Shown: piece by piece, positions 9,684-18,241 of the stretch | How positions within the stretch are numbered: position 1 is the first letter of the stretch | Layout: each line of letters starts with the position of its first letter | NCBI GenBank assembly: GCA_016937695.1 | Contig: JAFGWC010000098.1 | Span: 1 to 56,909 of the forward strand | DNA from: Bacteroidales bacterium | Lineage (GTDB): Bacteria; Bacteroidota; Bacteroidia; Bacteroidales; NBLH01 | Length of the DNA: 56,909 nt | Direction of reading: 5' to 3' | Notes under the pieces: model-generated | Told to the model about the DNA's origin: nothing | What the model saw: the letters and a program-made list of their open reading frames with translations, nothing else | Database searches by the model: none | Translations under genes and position numbers: made by a program

Positions 9684-10187
9684 TTATAATTTTGTTTTTA
9701 ATTCTTCCAAAATATGAAAAACTGCGGGGCAATATTGTGCATTTATTGCATGTAGCTTTAATTTCTTTGTCAATTCATAATTTTCGGTATGTGGATATTC
9801 TCTGCATGCTTTGGGTCTGAATTCATATATTATGCATGTATTATCGGCCTGTAAAAACGGACATGGCGATTGATTCATAACCATATCCATATCTTCATCA
9901 ATTTTTACATACTGATCTTTAAATGCAGTAACTTTCATACCCAAATGTTTAGCTATTCTTCGAGCATCAGTTTCGTTGATAATTGGCGGAATACTTTTAC
10001 AACAATTAGCACAATCCAGACAATCAATTTTTGCAAAAACTTTATCGTGCACGCCTTCTGCTGCTTCGATTAATTTTTTATCGCTTAGTCTCGACAGTTT
10101 TTTTGTAAATTTTTTATTCTCTGCTTGTATTTCAATTTTTCTCTTATTCCAATCTTCAATCAAAAATTTATCTTTTTTTTGCGCCAT
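9684..10187 (-). CDS. YkgJ-family cysteine-cluster protein
   Basis: A 167-residue soluble protein of the YkgJ family, putative zinc- or iron-binding proteins of unknown biochemical role. The cluster is intact: CLDCANCC near residue 56, then CPFL, TCIIYEFRPKACREYPH, and a final Cys near AQYCPAV. The conserved RP-x-xCR-x-YPH segment is typical of the family. Monocistronic, with its own -7 box (10221-10228). Confidence 0.88.
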   Translation of the reverse strand: MAQKKDKFLIEDWNKRKIEIQAENKKFTKKLSRLSDKKLIEAAEGVHDKVFAKIDCLDCANCCKSIPPIINETDARRIAKHLGMKVTAFKDQYVKIDEDMDMVMNQSPCPFLQADNTCIIYEFRPKACREYPHTENYELTKKLKLHAINAQYCPAVFHILEELKTKL

Positions 10188-10220
10188 TGCTAAAATTTGT
10201 AACTAATCTCTTTAAAAAGG

Positions 10221-10228
10221 CAAAGTTA
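10221..10228 (-). promoter_or_regulatory. -7 box of the YkgJ-like gene
   Basis: Minus-strand TAACTTTG (TAnnTTTG), 33 bp before the ATG at 10187. Confidence 0.45.
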
Positions 10229-10328
10229 TAAATCATTTTAAAGAATTTATGCTGACAGAAAAAAATGAATGCCATTTATTATAAATAAAAACCTCTTTGT
10301 TGTTAATTTATTATTACTAAATGTTTAG

Positions 10329-10336
10329 TATTTTTG
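10329..10336 (+). promoter_or_regulatory. -7 box of the small lipoprotein gene
   Basis: TATTTTTG (TAnnTTTG) 27 bp before the ATG at 10364; TTG triplets at 10297-10302 are candidate but over-distant -33 elements. Confidence 0.45.
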
Positions 10337-10363
10337 CCATATTTAACCAAACAAATAAAAAAG

Positions 10364-10957
10364 ATGAAAACAATTTATGTACTTTTTTTAATTTCTTTAA
10401 TATTAATATCCTGCAAAAACCAAAGTAATGAACAGGCTGGCAAAAACTCTAACGGTACAACCAAAAATGTAATTCATGCAAATCCTTTCTTAATTTCTGC
10501 AAAGGGAGTCGGTGCTTTTGATGTAAATGATAAGTTTCCTGATTTAAATGATTCTACTTATGAGAAAAAAGATACTTTGATATTTAAAGAGGGAGATGAA
10601 TTTTTCTACAGATCTATTTATCAGATGGATACGCTTCGCTTAGTAATAAGTTTATCGCCAAACGATTCAATTTATGATATTACAATATTATCGCCAAAAT
10701 ATAAAAACAATCAAGGATTGGGCGTTGGCTGTAAATTAAGTCAGATTCTTACTGTATATAATGATTTTGAAATTTTTTATAGTTATGTTTCTGGAAATTT
10801 TGTTGTATATAGCAAACAAATCGAAAATTTACAATTTATAATTGATTCAAATGCATATAAAGGCGATAAGAAAAAACTAAATAACAGCGATATAATCATT
10901 TTAAAACATGAAGATTTTATTGAAGATGCTGAAATTACCAAAATCAGGATTTTTTAA
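10364..10957 (+). CDS. Putative lipoprotein, unknown function
   Basis: A 197-residue protein starting at the ATG at 10364 (an upstream in-frame TTG at 10334 lies in the promoter). MKTIYVLFLISLILISCK is a lipoprotein signal peptide with lipobox LISC. The mature part is beta-rich with short repeats of charged and aromatic residues and a GLGVGCKLSQIL segment, which in Bacteroidota occurs in small proteins with a conserved glycine-rich turn. I do not recognise a named family. It sits alone between two hairpin terminators. Confidence 0.75.
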   Translation: MKTIYVLFLISLILISCKNQSNEQAGKNSNGTTKNVIHANPFLISAKGVGAFDVNDKFPDLNDSTYEKKDTLIFKEGDEFFYRSIYQMDTLRLVISLSPNDSIYDITILSPKYKNNQGLGVGCKLSQILTVYNDFEIFYSYVSGNFVVYSKQIENLQFIIDSNAYKGDKKKLNNSDIIILKHEDFIEDAEITKIRIF

Positions 10958-10992
10958 AACGATTAACGCTTATAAAGAATTAATTTTACAAT

Positions 10993-11029
10993 AAAAAAAC
11001 TTGCAGAAACCATTACTGCAAGTTTTTTC
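10993..11029. terminator. Intrinsic terminator
   Basis: AAAAAAACTTGCAG / CTGCAAGTTTTTT with a 9-nt loop. It terminates the lipoprotein gene and carries the same stem core as the terminator at 9616. Confidence 0.85.
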
Positions 11030-11072
11030 TTTTTCAATCAATTTATAATTTAGAAAATATAACTCATTTCTA

Positions 11073-11080
11073 TATCTTTG
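11073..11080 (+). promoter_or_regulatory. -7 box of gltX
   Basis: TATCTTTG, an exact TAnnTTTG box, 77 bp before the gltX ATG, giving a leader of about 70 nt. Confidence 0.55.
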
Positions 11081-11157
11081 TGAAAATTTTAAATTTTAAA
11101 ATATTTTACAAAAGATAAATTTACTAACAAAAAATACTGATAGTCAGTAACATAAAA

Positions 11158-12687
11158 ATGGAAAAAGTAAGAGTAAGATTTGCACCAAGCCCAACAGGCC
11201 CGTTACATATTGGCGGCGTAAGAACAGCATTATTTAATTATTTATTTGCAAAAAAAAATAACGGTGTTTTTATTTTAAGAATTGAAGATACAGACCAAAC
11301 AAGATATGTAGCCGGAGCTGAAAATTACATTATAGAATCACTGGAATGGTGTGGTTTAAAATTTGACGAAAGCCTAAAAGTTGGTGGAAATTACGGTCCT
11401 TACCGACAATCAGAAAGAAAAGAAATCTACAAAAAATATGCAGAACAACTTGTTAATCAAGGCAATGCATATTATGCTTTTGACAGTTCAGAAGAATTAG
11501 AAGAAATGCGCGAAAAACTTAAAGCAGAAAATAATTCTAATCAACAATACGGAATTTTTACTCGTATGCAAATGAAAAATTCTTTATCGCTTACAAAAGA
11601 CGAAGTAGAAAAAAAACTAAATTCAGGCGAAAATTATGTTATCAGAATAAAAATGCCTGAAAATGAAGAACTTGAAGTTGATGATTTAATAAGAGGCAAA
11701 GTTGTTTTCAACACTAATGTTTTAGACGATAAAGTACTTTACAAATCAGACGGAATGCCAACTTATCATTTAGCCAATATTGTAGATGACCATTTAATGG
11801 AAATCAGCCATGTAATCAGAGGCGAAGAATGGTTACCTTCTCTCCCGCTTCACAAATTATTATACCGATATTTTGCTTGGGAAAATACAATGCCTTTATT
11901 TGCACATTTGCCGCTTTTATTAAAACCAACAGGCAAAGGAAAATTAAGTAAAAGAGATGGCGATCAAGGAGGTTTTCCTGTATTCCCATTAGAATGGAAA
12001 GATCCAGAAACCGGCGATATTTCATCAGGATACAGAGAATCAGGCTATTTTGCCGATTCATTTATTAACATGATGGCATTACTTGGATGGAATCCGGGAA
12101 CCGAACAAGAAATTTTTACAATGCAAGAATTAATCGAGCAATTTAGCATTGAAAAAGTTGGAAAATCAGGTTCAAAATTCGATCCTGAAAAAGCAAAATG
12201 GTTTAATCATCAATATCTGCAAACAAAAACTGATGATGAACTAACTGGTTTATACCAAATTATATTAAAAGAAAAAGGATTTGTGTTTGAAAACTCATTT
12301 GTTAAAAATATAGTTTCGATAATAAAAGAAAGAGCAAATTTTGTTTCTGATTTTTGGGAACATTCCGATTTCTTTTTTAAATCGCCCGGAGAATATGATA
12401 TTAAAATGATTAAAAAATGGTGGAAAGAAGAAACACCAAACCAAATGAAAGAACTAATAAAAGTTCTAAACGAAATTGAAAATTTCAAATCCGAAAACAT
12501 TGAAACTATTGTTAAACAATGGCTTGAAGAAAAAAATTATAAAATGGGTCAAATAATGACAGCATTCAGACTAGCAGTAGTTGGCGAAGGAAAAGGCCCG
12601 CATATGTTTGATATTGTGGATATTATCGGTAAAAAAGAAACAATAGAAAGAATTGAAAAAGCAATTAAAAATATATCTTTAAGCTAA
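11158..12687 (+). CDS. gltX: Glutamyl-tRNA synthetase
   Basis: Class I aminoacyl-tRNA synthetase that charges tRNA-Glu in the cytoplasm. The Rossmann signatures are intact: [19 protein letters not shown] (HIGH motif) and KLSKRDGD (KMSKS motif). The [11 protein letters not shown] stretch is typical of discriminating or non-discriminating GluRS alike. At 509 residues it has normal length, with a helical C-terminal anticodon-binding domain. ruvB follows after 19 bp, so the two may be cotranscribed. Confidence 0.97.
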   Translation: MEKVRVRFAPSPTGPLHIGGVRTALFNYLFAKKNNGVFILRIEDTDQTRYVAGAENYIIESLEWCGLKFDESLKVGGNYGPYRQSERKEIYKKYAEQLVNQGNAYYAFDSSEELEEMREKLKAENNSNQQYGIFTRMQMKNSLSLTKDEVEKKLNSGENYVIRIKMPENEELEVDDLIRGKVVFNTNVLDDKVLYKSDGMPTYHLANIVDDHLMEISHVIRGEEWLPSLPLHKLLYRYFAWENTMPLFAHLPLLLKPTGKGKLSKRDGDQGGFPVFPLEWKDPETGDISSGYRESGYFADSFINMMALLGWNPGTEQEIFTMQELIEQFSIEKVGKSGSKFDPEKAKWFNHQYLQTKTDDELTGLYQIILKEKGFVFENSFVKNIVSIIKERANFVSDFWEHSDFFFKSPGEYDIKMIKKWWKEETPNQMKELIKVLNEIENFKSENIETIVKQWLEEKNYKMGQIMTAFRLAVVGEGKGPHMFDIVDIIGKKETIERIEKAIKNISLS

Positions 12688-12706
12688 AAATTAAGTTTTA
12701 AAAATA

Positions 12707-13735
12707 ATGAGCGAACAAGATTTCATCAGAGACGAGGAATTATCTGCATCAGAACAGGAATTTGAGCAACAATTGCGTCCATTACGTTTTTCTGATTTTG
12801 CAGGTCAACCAAAAATTATCGAAAATCTTGAAATATTTGTTCAAGCTGCAAAAATGCGTAGCGAAGCACTAGATCATGTTTTACTTCATGGACCTCCCGG
12901 ACTAGGAAAAACAACTCTTTCAAATATTATTGCAAACGAGCTAAACGTAAATTTAAAACTGACTTCAGGTCCTGTATTAGACAAGCCTGGCGATTTAGCC
13001 GGTTTATTAACAAATCTGGAGAAAAATGATGTTCTTTTTATCGATGAAATACATCGTTTAAGCCCCGTTGTTGAAGAATATTTATATTCCGCAATGGAAG
13101 ACTTTAAAATAGATATAATGATTGACAAAGGGCCAAGTGCACGCTCAGTTCAATTAACATTAAATCCCTTTACATTAGTTGGAGCAACAACACGTTCTGG
13201 ACTGTTAACCAGCCCGTTACGGGCGCGTTTTGGAATTAAATTTTTATTAGAATATTATGATATAGAAGTTTTGAGTGATATTGTAAAACGCTCAGCAAAA
13301 ATATTAAATGTACCAATAAATCATGAATCGGCATATGAAATAGCTTCTCGCAGTCGCGGAACACCTCGTATTGCCAATGCTCTTTTAAGGCGAGTTCGAG
13401 ATTTTGCTCAAGTAAAAGGAAATGGTTCAATAGATATAAAAATTTCGAAATATGCTCTAGATCAATTAAATATCGACAAAAAAGGCCTTGATGAAATGGA
13501 TAATAAAATTTTATTGACCATAATTGATAAGTTTAAAGGCGGACCAGTTGGCGTAAACACAATTGCAACTGCAGTTGGCGAAGAATCTGGAACTATAGAA
13601 GAAGTTTATGAGCCATTTTTAATAAAAGAAGGCTTTATAAAAAGAACTCAACGCGGACGCGAAGCTACAGAACTAGCTTATTTGCATCTGGGAAAAGAAA
13701 AAATACAAAAAGGCGAACAAAGAAAATTGTTTTAA
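12707..13735 (+). CDS. ruvB: Holliday junction branch-migration helicase RuvB
   Basis: AAA+ motor of the RuvABC complex. Walker [12 protein letters not shown] lies near residue 63, Walker [10 protein letters not shown] near 105, sensor 1 [18 protein letters not shown] near 165, and a C-terminal winged helix ([15 protein letters not shown], then [11 protein letters not shown]). The 342-residue length is standard. ruvA and ruvC are not in the window. Confidence 0.98.
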   Translation: MSEQDFIRDEELSASEQEFEQQLRPLRFSDFAGQPKIIENLEIFVQAAKMRSEALDHVLLHGPPGLGKTTLSNIIANELNVNLKLTSGPVLDKPGDLAGLLTNLEKNDVLFIDEIHRLSPVVEEYLYSAMEDFKIDIMIDKGPSARSVQLTLNPFTLVGATTRSGLLTSPLRARFGIKFLLEYYDIEVLSDIVKRSAKILNVPINHESAYEIASRSRGTPRIANALLRRVRDFAQVKGNGSIDIKISKYALDQLNIDKKGLDEMDNKILLTIIDKFKGGPVGVNTIATAVGEESGTIEEVYEPFLIKEGFIKRTQRGREATELAYLHLGKEKIQKGEQRKLF

Positions 13736-13795
13736 ATTAACATAAATCGTTTTATTGTTCAATTGCTAAATTGTTAAAAATCAGCAATAAACCAA

Positions 13796-13918
13796 TTTAA
13801 CAATCAATGTTGTTTAGTTAAAAGATTTAAAATTATACGTGCTTATTATATTTAAGTTACAACTGTAATTTTAATTTTAACAAAAATTCTTATCTAAACA
13901 ACATTGGTTTAACAATCA
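13796..13918. repeat. Interleaved inverted and direct repeats between ruvB and folB
   Basis: CAATGTTGTTTAG (13805-13817) and its exact reverse complement (13894-13906) form a 13-bp inverted repeat 76 bp apart. TTTAACAATCA occurs twice in direct orientation (13796-13806 and 13908-13918), overlapping or flanking the same arms. The right copy ends 7 bp before the folB ATG, so folding could affect folB translation. Function unknown. Confidence 0.7.
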
Positions 13919-13925
13919 TAAAAAT

Positions 13926-14276
13926 ATGAGCATTATAGAAATTGAAGGCATGGAATTTTATGCGTATCATGGTCATTATGAGGAAGAAAGGATAATAGGC
14001 AATCGATTTTTATTAGATTTAAGAATAGAAGCAGATTGTGAAAAGCCAGCAATTTCTGATAATATTAAAGATGCCGTAAATTATCAAACAGCATATAAAG
14101 TAATTAGAGAGCAAATGAATAAAAAATCTCATTTACTCGAAAATATAGCCAAAAGAATACTGGATGCTTTGTATGAAAACCTTGAAGGAATAAAGAAAGC
14201 ACAAATAAAAGTACAGAAAATGAATCCGCCGATGGGTGGACAAATAAAAAGCGTTAGTATAACAATGGAAAAGTGA
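13926..14276 (+). CDS. folB: Dihydroneopterin aldolase
   Basis: Folate synthesis enzyme converting dihydroneopterin to hydroxymethyl-dihydropterin and glycolaldehyde. The 116-residue length is typical. The start IEIEGMEFYAYHGHYEEER matches the family N-terminus (FYAYHG), with VNYQTAYKVI near the middle and a late KMNPPMGG, the usual Lys-x-x-PP motif with its active-site lysine. The gene is single, with no other folate gene nearby. Confidence 0.95.
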   Translation: MSIIEIEGMEFYAYHGHYEEERIIGNRFLLDLRIEADCEKPAISDNIKDAVNYQTAYKVIREQMNKKSHLLENIAKRILDALYENLEGIKKAQIKVQKMNPPMGGQIKSVSITMEK

Positions 14277-14309
14277 TTAGTTTTTAAAAATTAAACCCCA
14301 ATCACTTTT
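14269..14309. terminator. Bidirectional terminator overlapping the folB stop
   Basis: AAAAGTGATT (14269-14278) and AATCACTTTT (14300-14309) are perfect inverted copies. The left arm contains the folB TGA stop; the minus-strand NUMOD4 gene ends just past the right arm. Confidence 0.65.
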
Positions 14310-14315
14310 AAAATT

Positions 14316-14897
14316 CTATTCGTCGGTGTTGTCGTCATCGTCTATTTTAACATGTCCCCAATTTTCGCCAGAACGAATTCTGTTTAATTGAGTGTGAGTA
14401 ATACCAAATTCCTTAGCTAATTTATATAGCTTGTTTTTTCCTCTTCTCAACTTCTTTTTAAGCCTAATAACATCAGATTCTGATAGTTTTGCATTAGTAA
14501 TTCGGCCTTTTCTGTTGATGTTTTTGTAATTAGGGTTCTCTTTGTGATGAGCAGTAAGTTCATCTCTTGTAACCCATTTTAGATTAGACGCTTGGTTATT
14601 CTCTTTAAAATAATCAAGATGAACTACATATTCTTGATATTCGCTTGGTTTCTCACAAAAATATTCAGCTACAAGTTTATGAACTATTAAAGTTTTTTTC
14701 TTTTTTTCTTGATTTGTTTTAAAGGTAAAATACCTATATCCATTAACGATTTGAGCTTTTAAAATCACCCAATCACTAATCTTTTTTTTAAATCTTCTAA
14801 TCCGCCCATAATTAGATACTTCGTATTTTTCAATTTCACTAATTCCTTCGAACCAGACTGGCGCCCATTTTTCGTTCCAAAAGTTATTGTTTTCCAT
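14316..14897 (-). CDS. NUMOD4/HNH-like DNA-binding protein
   Basis: A 193-residue protein. The N-terminus WAPVWFEGISEIEKYEVSN followed by YGRIRRF is a NUMOD4 motif, a DNA-binding module of homing endonucleases. The middle (HKLVAEYFC, VVHLDYFKENN, NLKWVT) resembles an HNH core but with HLDY instead of the usual DHIDG, so nuclease activity is doubtful. The C-terminus (LAKEFGITHTQLNRIRSGENWGHV) is a helix-turn-helix. From memory, close relatives are conserved in many Bacteroidota chromosomes, which suggests a domesticated regulator rather than a mobile nuclease. No intron or host-gene interruption is seen here. The gene ends with TAG. Confidence 0.8.
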   Translation of the reverse strand: MENNNFWNEKWAPVWFEGISEIEKYEVSNYGRIRRFKKKISDWVILKAQIVNGYRYFTFKTNQEKKKKTLIVHKLVAEYFCEKPSEYQEYVVHLDYFKENNQASNLKWVTRDELTAHHKENPNYKNINRKGRITNAKLSESDVIRLKKKLRRGKNKLYKLAKEFGITHTQLNRIRSGENWGHVKIDDDDNTDE

Positions 14898-15048
14898 TTT
14901 ACTTAAATAATTATTTGTTGTAAAAGATACAACGATAAATTTAATAAATACAAATTCTATTTAAACTGTAGCTCTATATATATATAAACGATTTTTATAA
15001 TATTATAAAATTTTAATAAAGAACTTGTTTCCTCTCTATGTTCCCATG

Positions 15049-15056
15049 CAAATATA
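15049..15056 (-). promoter_or_regulatory. -7 box upstream of the NUMOD4 gene
   Basis: Minus-strand TATATTTG (TAnnTTTG). It would give a leader of about 145 nt. The leader also contains the small inverted repeat GTTGTA/TACAAC (14917-14933). Confidence 0.4.
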
Positions 15057-15096
15057 ACTAAAAATTTGAATAATTAAAGTCATGTATAGCATTTTA

Positions 15097-16662
15097 TTAA
15101 TTTAGATAATCTTTATTGTTATTAAATAATAAACTTTTAATCCCAAAACTTAATGTTGTTCTTTTAAAATTTAAATTGACGTTTGTTATAAAAGCCGATG
15201 AAAAATCTATAAAAAAAGATAAATTGTATTTTGGATTTATTATCCAATTATTTGAAATTTCAATATTAATATACTCTGTTACAATGCCTTGCGTGATATA
15301 ATTTCCATAATCATCTTTGCGTTTTTCATACGATTTATAAATATCGCCACCATAACTAACAGTATCAATATCAGCACCGGAAACCGAATAAATTGCTTTT
15401 ATTTGTGTACTAAATCTTTTATAATGATAATGAGCAATAAAAACAGTTTCTTTTAAATTTGCGCCAGCCGGATGTGCCAAAGGCTGATAATAATTACCGT
15501 AATTTTGTATTGAATTTATATACGAATATGTATAAGGTCTAATATAATTATACTCAAAAATTGATATTAAGTTTTTGATTTTAAATAAATTAAAGCTTTT
15601 AAATCCGATTTGAAAAGCATATTTATTTCCCCACCAACCTTTGTTTGATTTAATTTCAGAAAAAACAAATTCATCAAATACTAACTGACTGTATATCTGA
15701 TATTTTTTAAAGATTTTTAGTTTAGTTCCAATTCCTATAATTGCGTTATCGGCAGAACCTCCTGCAAATTCAACAGGCCGCAAAAAAATAACAGGATTTA
15801 AATAATTTATATTAAAATAATTAACGCCGGCCGAGTCTATTGGGTTTGAAATTATTGCTTCAAAAAAGTTGATATTCAACCAATTAGTTGCATTCCAACT
15901 TAAAAAATGTGAAAATGAAAATTTACGATTTAGTGTAAAAGAAGTATTTTCTAAATTATTATCTTTTAAAGCAGAAATAAGCCATATATATTTAAATTTC
16001 CAAATATCAACAGTTGCTTTAAAAAAAGGATAACTATTTGAATTATCCGACAAAAAAAGCGAACGATAGCCTTCGCCCCAAAAATCTTTGTCTTTTCCTA
16101 TTTGTAAATTAAGATATTTATTTGGTTGATATGCAAAATATCCAAAAATTGAATAAAAAGAATAATTATTAGCTGTTTCGCTTAAAATTTCGCCAAAGTG
16201 AGGAATAATTTTTATTGAATCATTTATATATTTATTTTCATTATTTTTTTCTGATATTCCATAAAAACCAGAGATATTAAAATATAATTTATTGGAAAAT
16301 TTGCCTTTTAAATCTATTCCTGCTTTATAACTATAAAAACTATGTTTTTTGTCAATGTTATTTTCAGAAATTATCTCAATTAATGGATTTATATCTAAAT
16401 TAAATTTATCTTTATTTAAAGTTATCACGTTGTTATTCAGCACTTTATTAAACAATAAATTATTTGTTTTTAATAAAGTTGATGTGTCAGTATCTAATAA
16501 AAAAAAAGGTTTTACTGCAAAATGGAAATTAGAATCTGCAAAGTGATTTTTTTCAAATCTTAAATTAAGCTCATTGTTAACAGGCAAGTTATATTGTTGC
16601 GATTTACAATCAAAATTCATTATTAGAAATATAAATATTATTGCTGATATTATAAATTTCAT
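15097..16662 (-). CDS. Wzi/RemB-like outer-membrane beta-barrel protein
   Basis: A 521-residue protein with an N-terminal signal peptide (MKFIISAIIFIFLIMNF) and alternating beta-strand pattern to the end, consistent with an outer-membrane barrel. The segment LQIGKDKDFWGEGYRSLFLS matches the capsule-assembly protein Wzi family, which also includes the Flavobacterium gliding protein RemB. It may anchor or export surface polysaccharide, which would link it to the polysaccharide locus further right; that is inference. It is the last gene of the rpoN run, 9 bp after the carboxypeptidase. Confidence 0.75.
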   Translation of the reverse strand: MKFIISAIIFIFLIMNFDCKSQQYNLPVNNELNLRFEKNHFADSNFHFAVKPFFLLDTDTSTLLKTNNLLFNKVLNNNVITLNKDKFNLDINPLIEIISENNIDKKHSFYSYKAGIDLKGKFSNKLYFNISGFYGISEKNNENKYINDSIKIIPHFGEILSETANNYSFYSIFGYFAYQPNKYLNLQIGKDKDFWGEGYRSLFLSDNSNSYPFFKATVDIWKFKYIWLISALKDNNLENTSFTLNRKFSFSHFLSWNATNWLNINFFEAIISNPIDSAGVNYFNINYLNPVIFLRPVEFAGGSADNAIIGIGTKLKIFKKYQIYSQLVFDEFVFSEIKSNKGWWGNKYAFQIGFKSFNLFKIKNLISIFEYNYIRPYTYSYINSIQNYGNYYQPLAHPAGANLKETVFIAHYHYKRFSTQIKAIYSVSGADIDTVSYGGDIYKSYEKRKDDYGNYITQGIVTEYINIEISNNWIINPKYNLSFFIDFSSAFITNVNLNFKRTTLSFGIKSLLFNNNKDYLN

Positions 16663-16671
16663 TGTTAAATT

Positions 16672-17613
16672 TTAACTAAACGGTTTTTCTAATAATCTGA
16701 TAAACAATTCATTAGTATTTATTTCAGCAGTTATTCCAATAGGAAAAATAGCCTGACTTTCTATATGTCCAAAAGAAAAATTTGAAATTACAGGGATATT
16801 TAAATTATTTAATCTATCAATAAAAATCTCTTGTAAAGATAGTGAATTTTGTTTGTTTATATCATCATCATTTAAATCACAGTTTTTAAAAACTCCAAGA
16901 ATAATTGCTTTAGCTTTTTTCAGATTTCCCGAAAGCAATAATTGAGTTAGCATTCGATCTATTTTATAAGGAGATTCAGAAATATCTTCGATGAAAACTA
17001 TTTTATCAGTAAAATCTATTTCAAAATCGGTTGCTAAAAGCGAATTTATAGTTGAAAGGTTTCCTCCAGCTAATTTTCCTTGTGCACTTCCGTGATTTAT
17101 AATTTTGGGGCTAATATTTTCATCAGATTTTATTTCAAGTAAATTATTAACAAATAAGTTCAGGAAATTTTGTTTTGTATAATCATTAAAATCAGAAATA
17201 CCAACAATTCCATGAAAAGTAATCAATCCTGTAAATTTATTTATTGAATTTAATAAAGCAGTAATATCGCTATAACCGATGAAAATTTTAGGGTTTTCTT
17301 TAATTGTCTGATAATCAATTAAATCAATTATTCTACTACTTCCATATCCGCCTCTAACTGCTAAAATTGCTTTAATAGATTTATTAATAAACATTTGATT
17401 AATATCTTCGGCTCTTTCTTTATCATTTCCGGCAAGATATCCTTGTCGGTTTAAAATATTATCAGAAAAAAAACTATTAAAGCCTAATTCAGATAATATA
17501 TTTGAAGTTTTATCGAGCTGTTCTTTTGTAATAAATCCGGCAGGACAAACCAAGCCTATTCTATCGCCTTTTTTAAGCTTTTGAGGTTTAATCGTTTTTA
17601 TCAAATTTTGCAT
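16672..17613 (-). CDS. LD-carboxypeptidase (peptidase family S66)
   Basis: A 313-residue enzyme that cleaves the terminal D-Ala from murein tetrapeptides during peptidoglycan recycling. The S66 motifs are intact: VRGGYGSSRI (nucleophilic serine), IGYSDITALL, FIEDISESPYKIDRML (Glu) and FSFGHIES (His). No signal peptide, so it is cytoplasmic like LdcA. It lies in a minus-strand run with rpoN, an outer-membrane protein and a Wzi-like barrel, with gaps of 9 and 15 bp. Confidence 0.93.
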   Translation of the reverse strand: MQNLIKTIKPQKLKKGDRIGLVCPAGFITKEQLDKTSNILSELGFNSFFSDNILNRQGYLAGNDKERAEDINQMFINKSIKAILAVRGGYGSSRIIDLIDYQTIKENPKIFIGYSDITALLNSINKFTGLITFHGIVGISDFNDYTKQNFLNLFVNNLLEIKSDENISPKIINHGSAQGKLAGGNLSTINSLLATDFEIDFTDKIVFIEDISESPYKIDRMLTQLLLSGNLKKAKAIILGVFKNCDLNDDDINKQNSLSLQEIFIDRLNNLNIPVISNFSFGHIESQAIFPIGITAEINTNELFIRLLEKPFS

Positions 17614-17628
17614 TTAAGTGTTTAATAA

Positions 17629-18207
17629 TTAGAATTTTATGCCAATTGCAATTATTAAATGCGATTCCATAAAATAATCATTTCCAAAATTAATATTTAA
17701 AGGCATTATATCAATTGTTGCTCTTTTATTTGGCGAATTAATTCTAAATCCGCCACCAAAATATCCGCCAAAATAAAAATCACTAAAATACTCTGAAGAT
17801 TGTTCTCCTTCAAAATCGCCTCCAGTTCCGATTAAACCTCTTGAATTATTTATTAGTAAACCTGTTCCTAAAACTACCGAAAAAGCTCTTATTTTTATCA
17901 AATCGTAAAATAAATTAGTTTGCAGATTTATGGAGTTAAAATATTGATCTCTTGCGTCCATTACAAATTTTGAACTGTAATGCCCAATACTAAAATTAGG
18001 ATTAAACCTAAATTTATCTTTCCATATATCTCTTTGATAACCAACAGAATATATAATGCCAAGTCCGTCAGTAGTTCCATCCATAGAAACACCAATTCCA
18101 GAGCTTATTCTGATACTGTTTTTTGAAAACTCCTGACTTTGAATATTTGAATAGAATAACAAAACAAACAAAAATAAAGTGAGTTTTCTATATGCTAATT
18201 TATTCAT
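17629..18207 (-). CDS. Small predicted outer-membrane protein
   Basis: A 192-residue protein with a signal peptide (LTLFLFVLLFYSNIQSQ) and amphipathic beta-strands ending in a hydrophobic IAIGIKF, typical of the last strand of an 8-stranded barrel. I recognise no specific family. It sits between rpoN (34 bp) and the LD-carboxypeptidase (15 bp), so an envelope role is likely. Confidence 0.7.
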   Translation of the reverse strand: MNKLAYRKLTLFLFVLLFYSNIQSQEFSKNSIRISSGIGVSMDGTTDGLGIIYSVGYQRDIWKDKFRFNPNFSIGHYSSKFVMDARDQYFNSINLQTNLFYDLIKIRAFSVVLGTGLLINNSRGLIGTGGDFEGEQSSEYFSDFYFGGYFGGGFRINSPNKRATIDIMPLNINFGNDYFMESHLIIAIGIKF

Positions 18208-18241
18208 AAATATTTATTTAGCTAAGATGAAAATTTATGTT

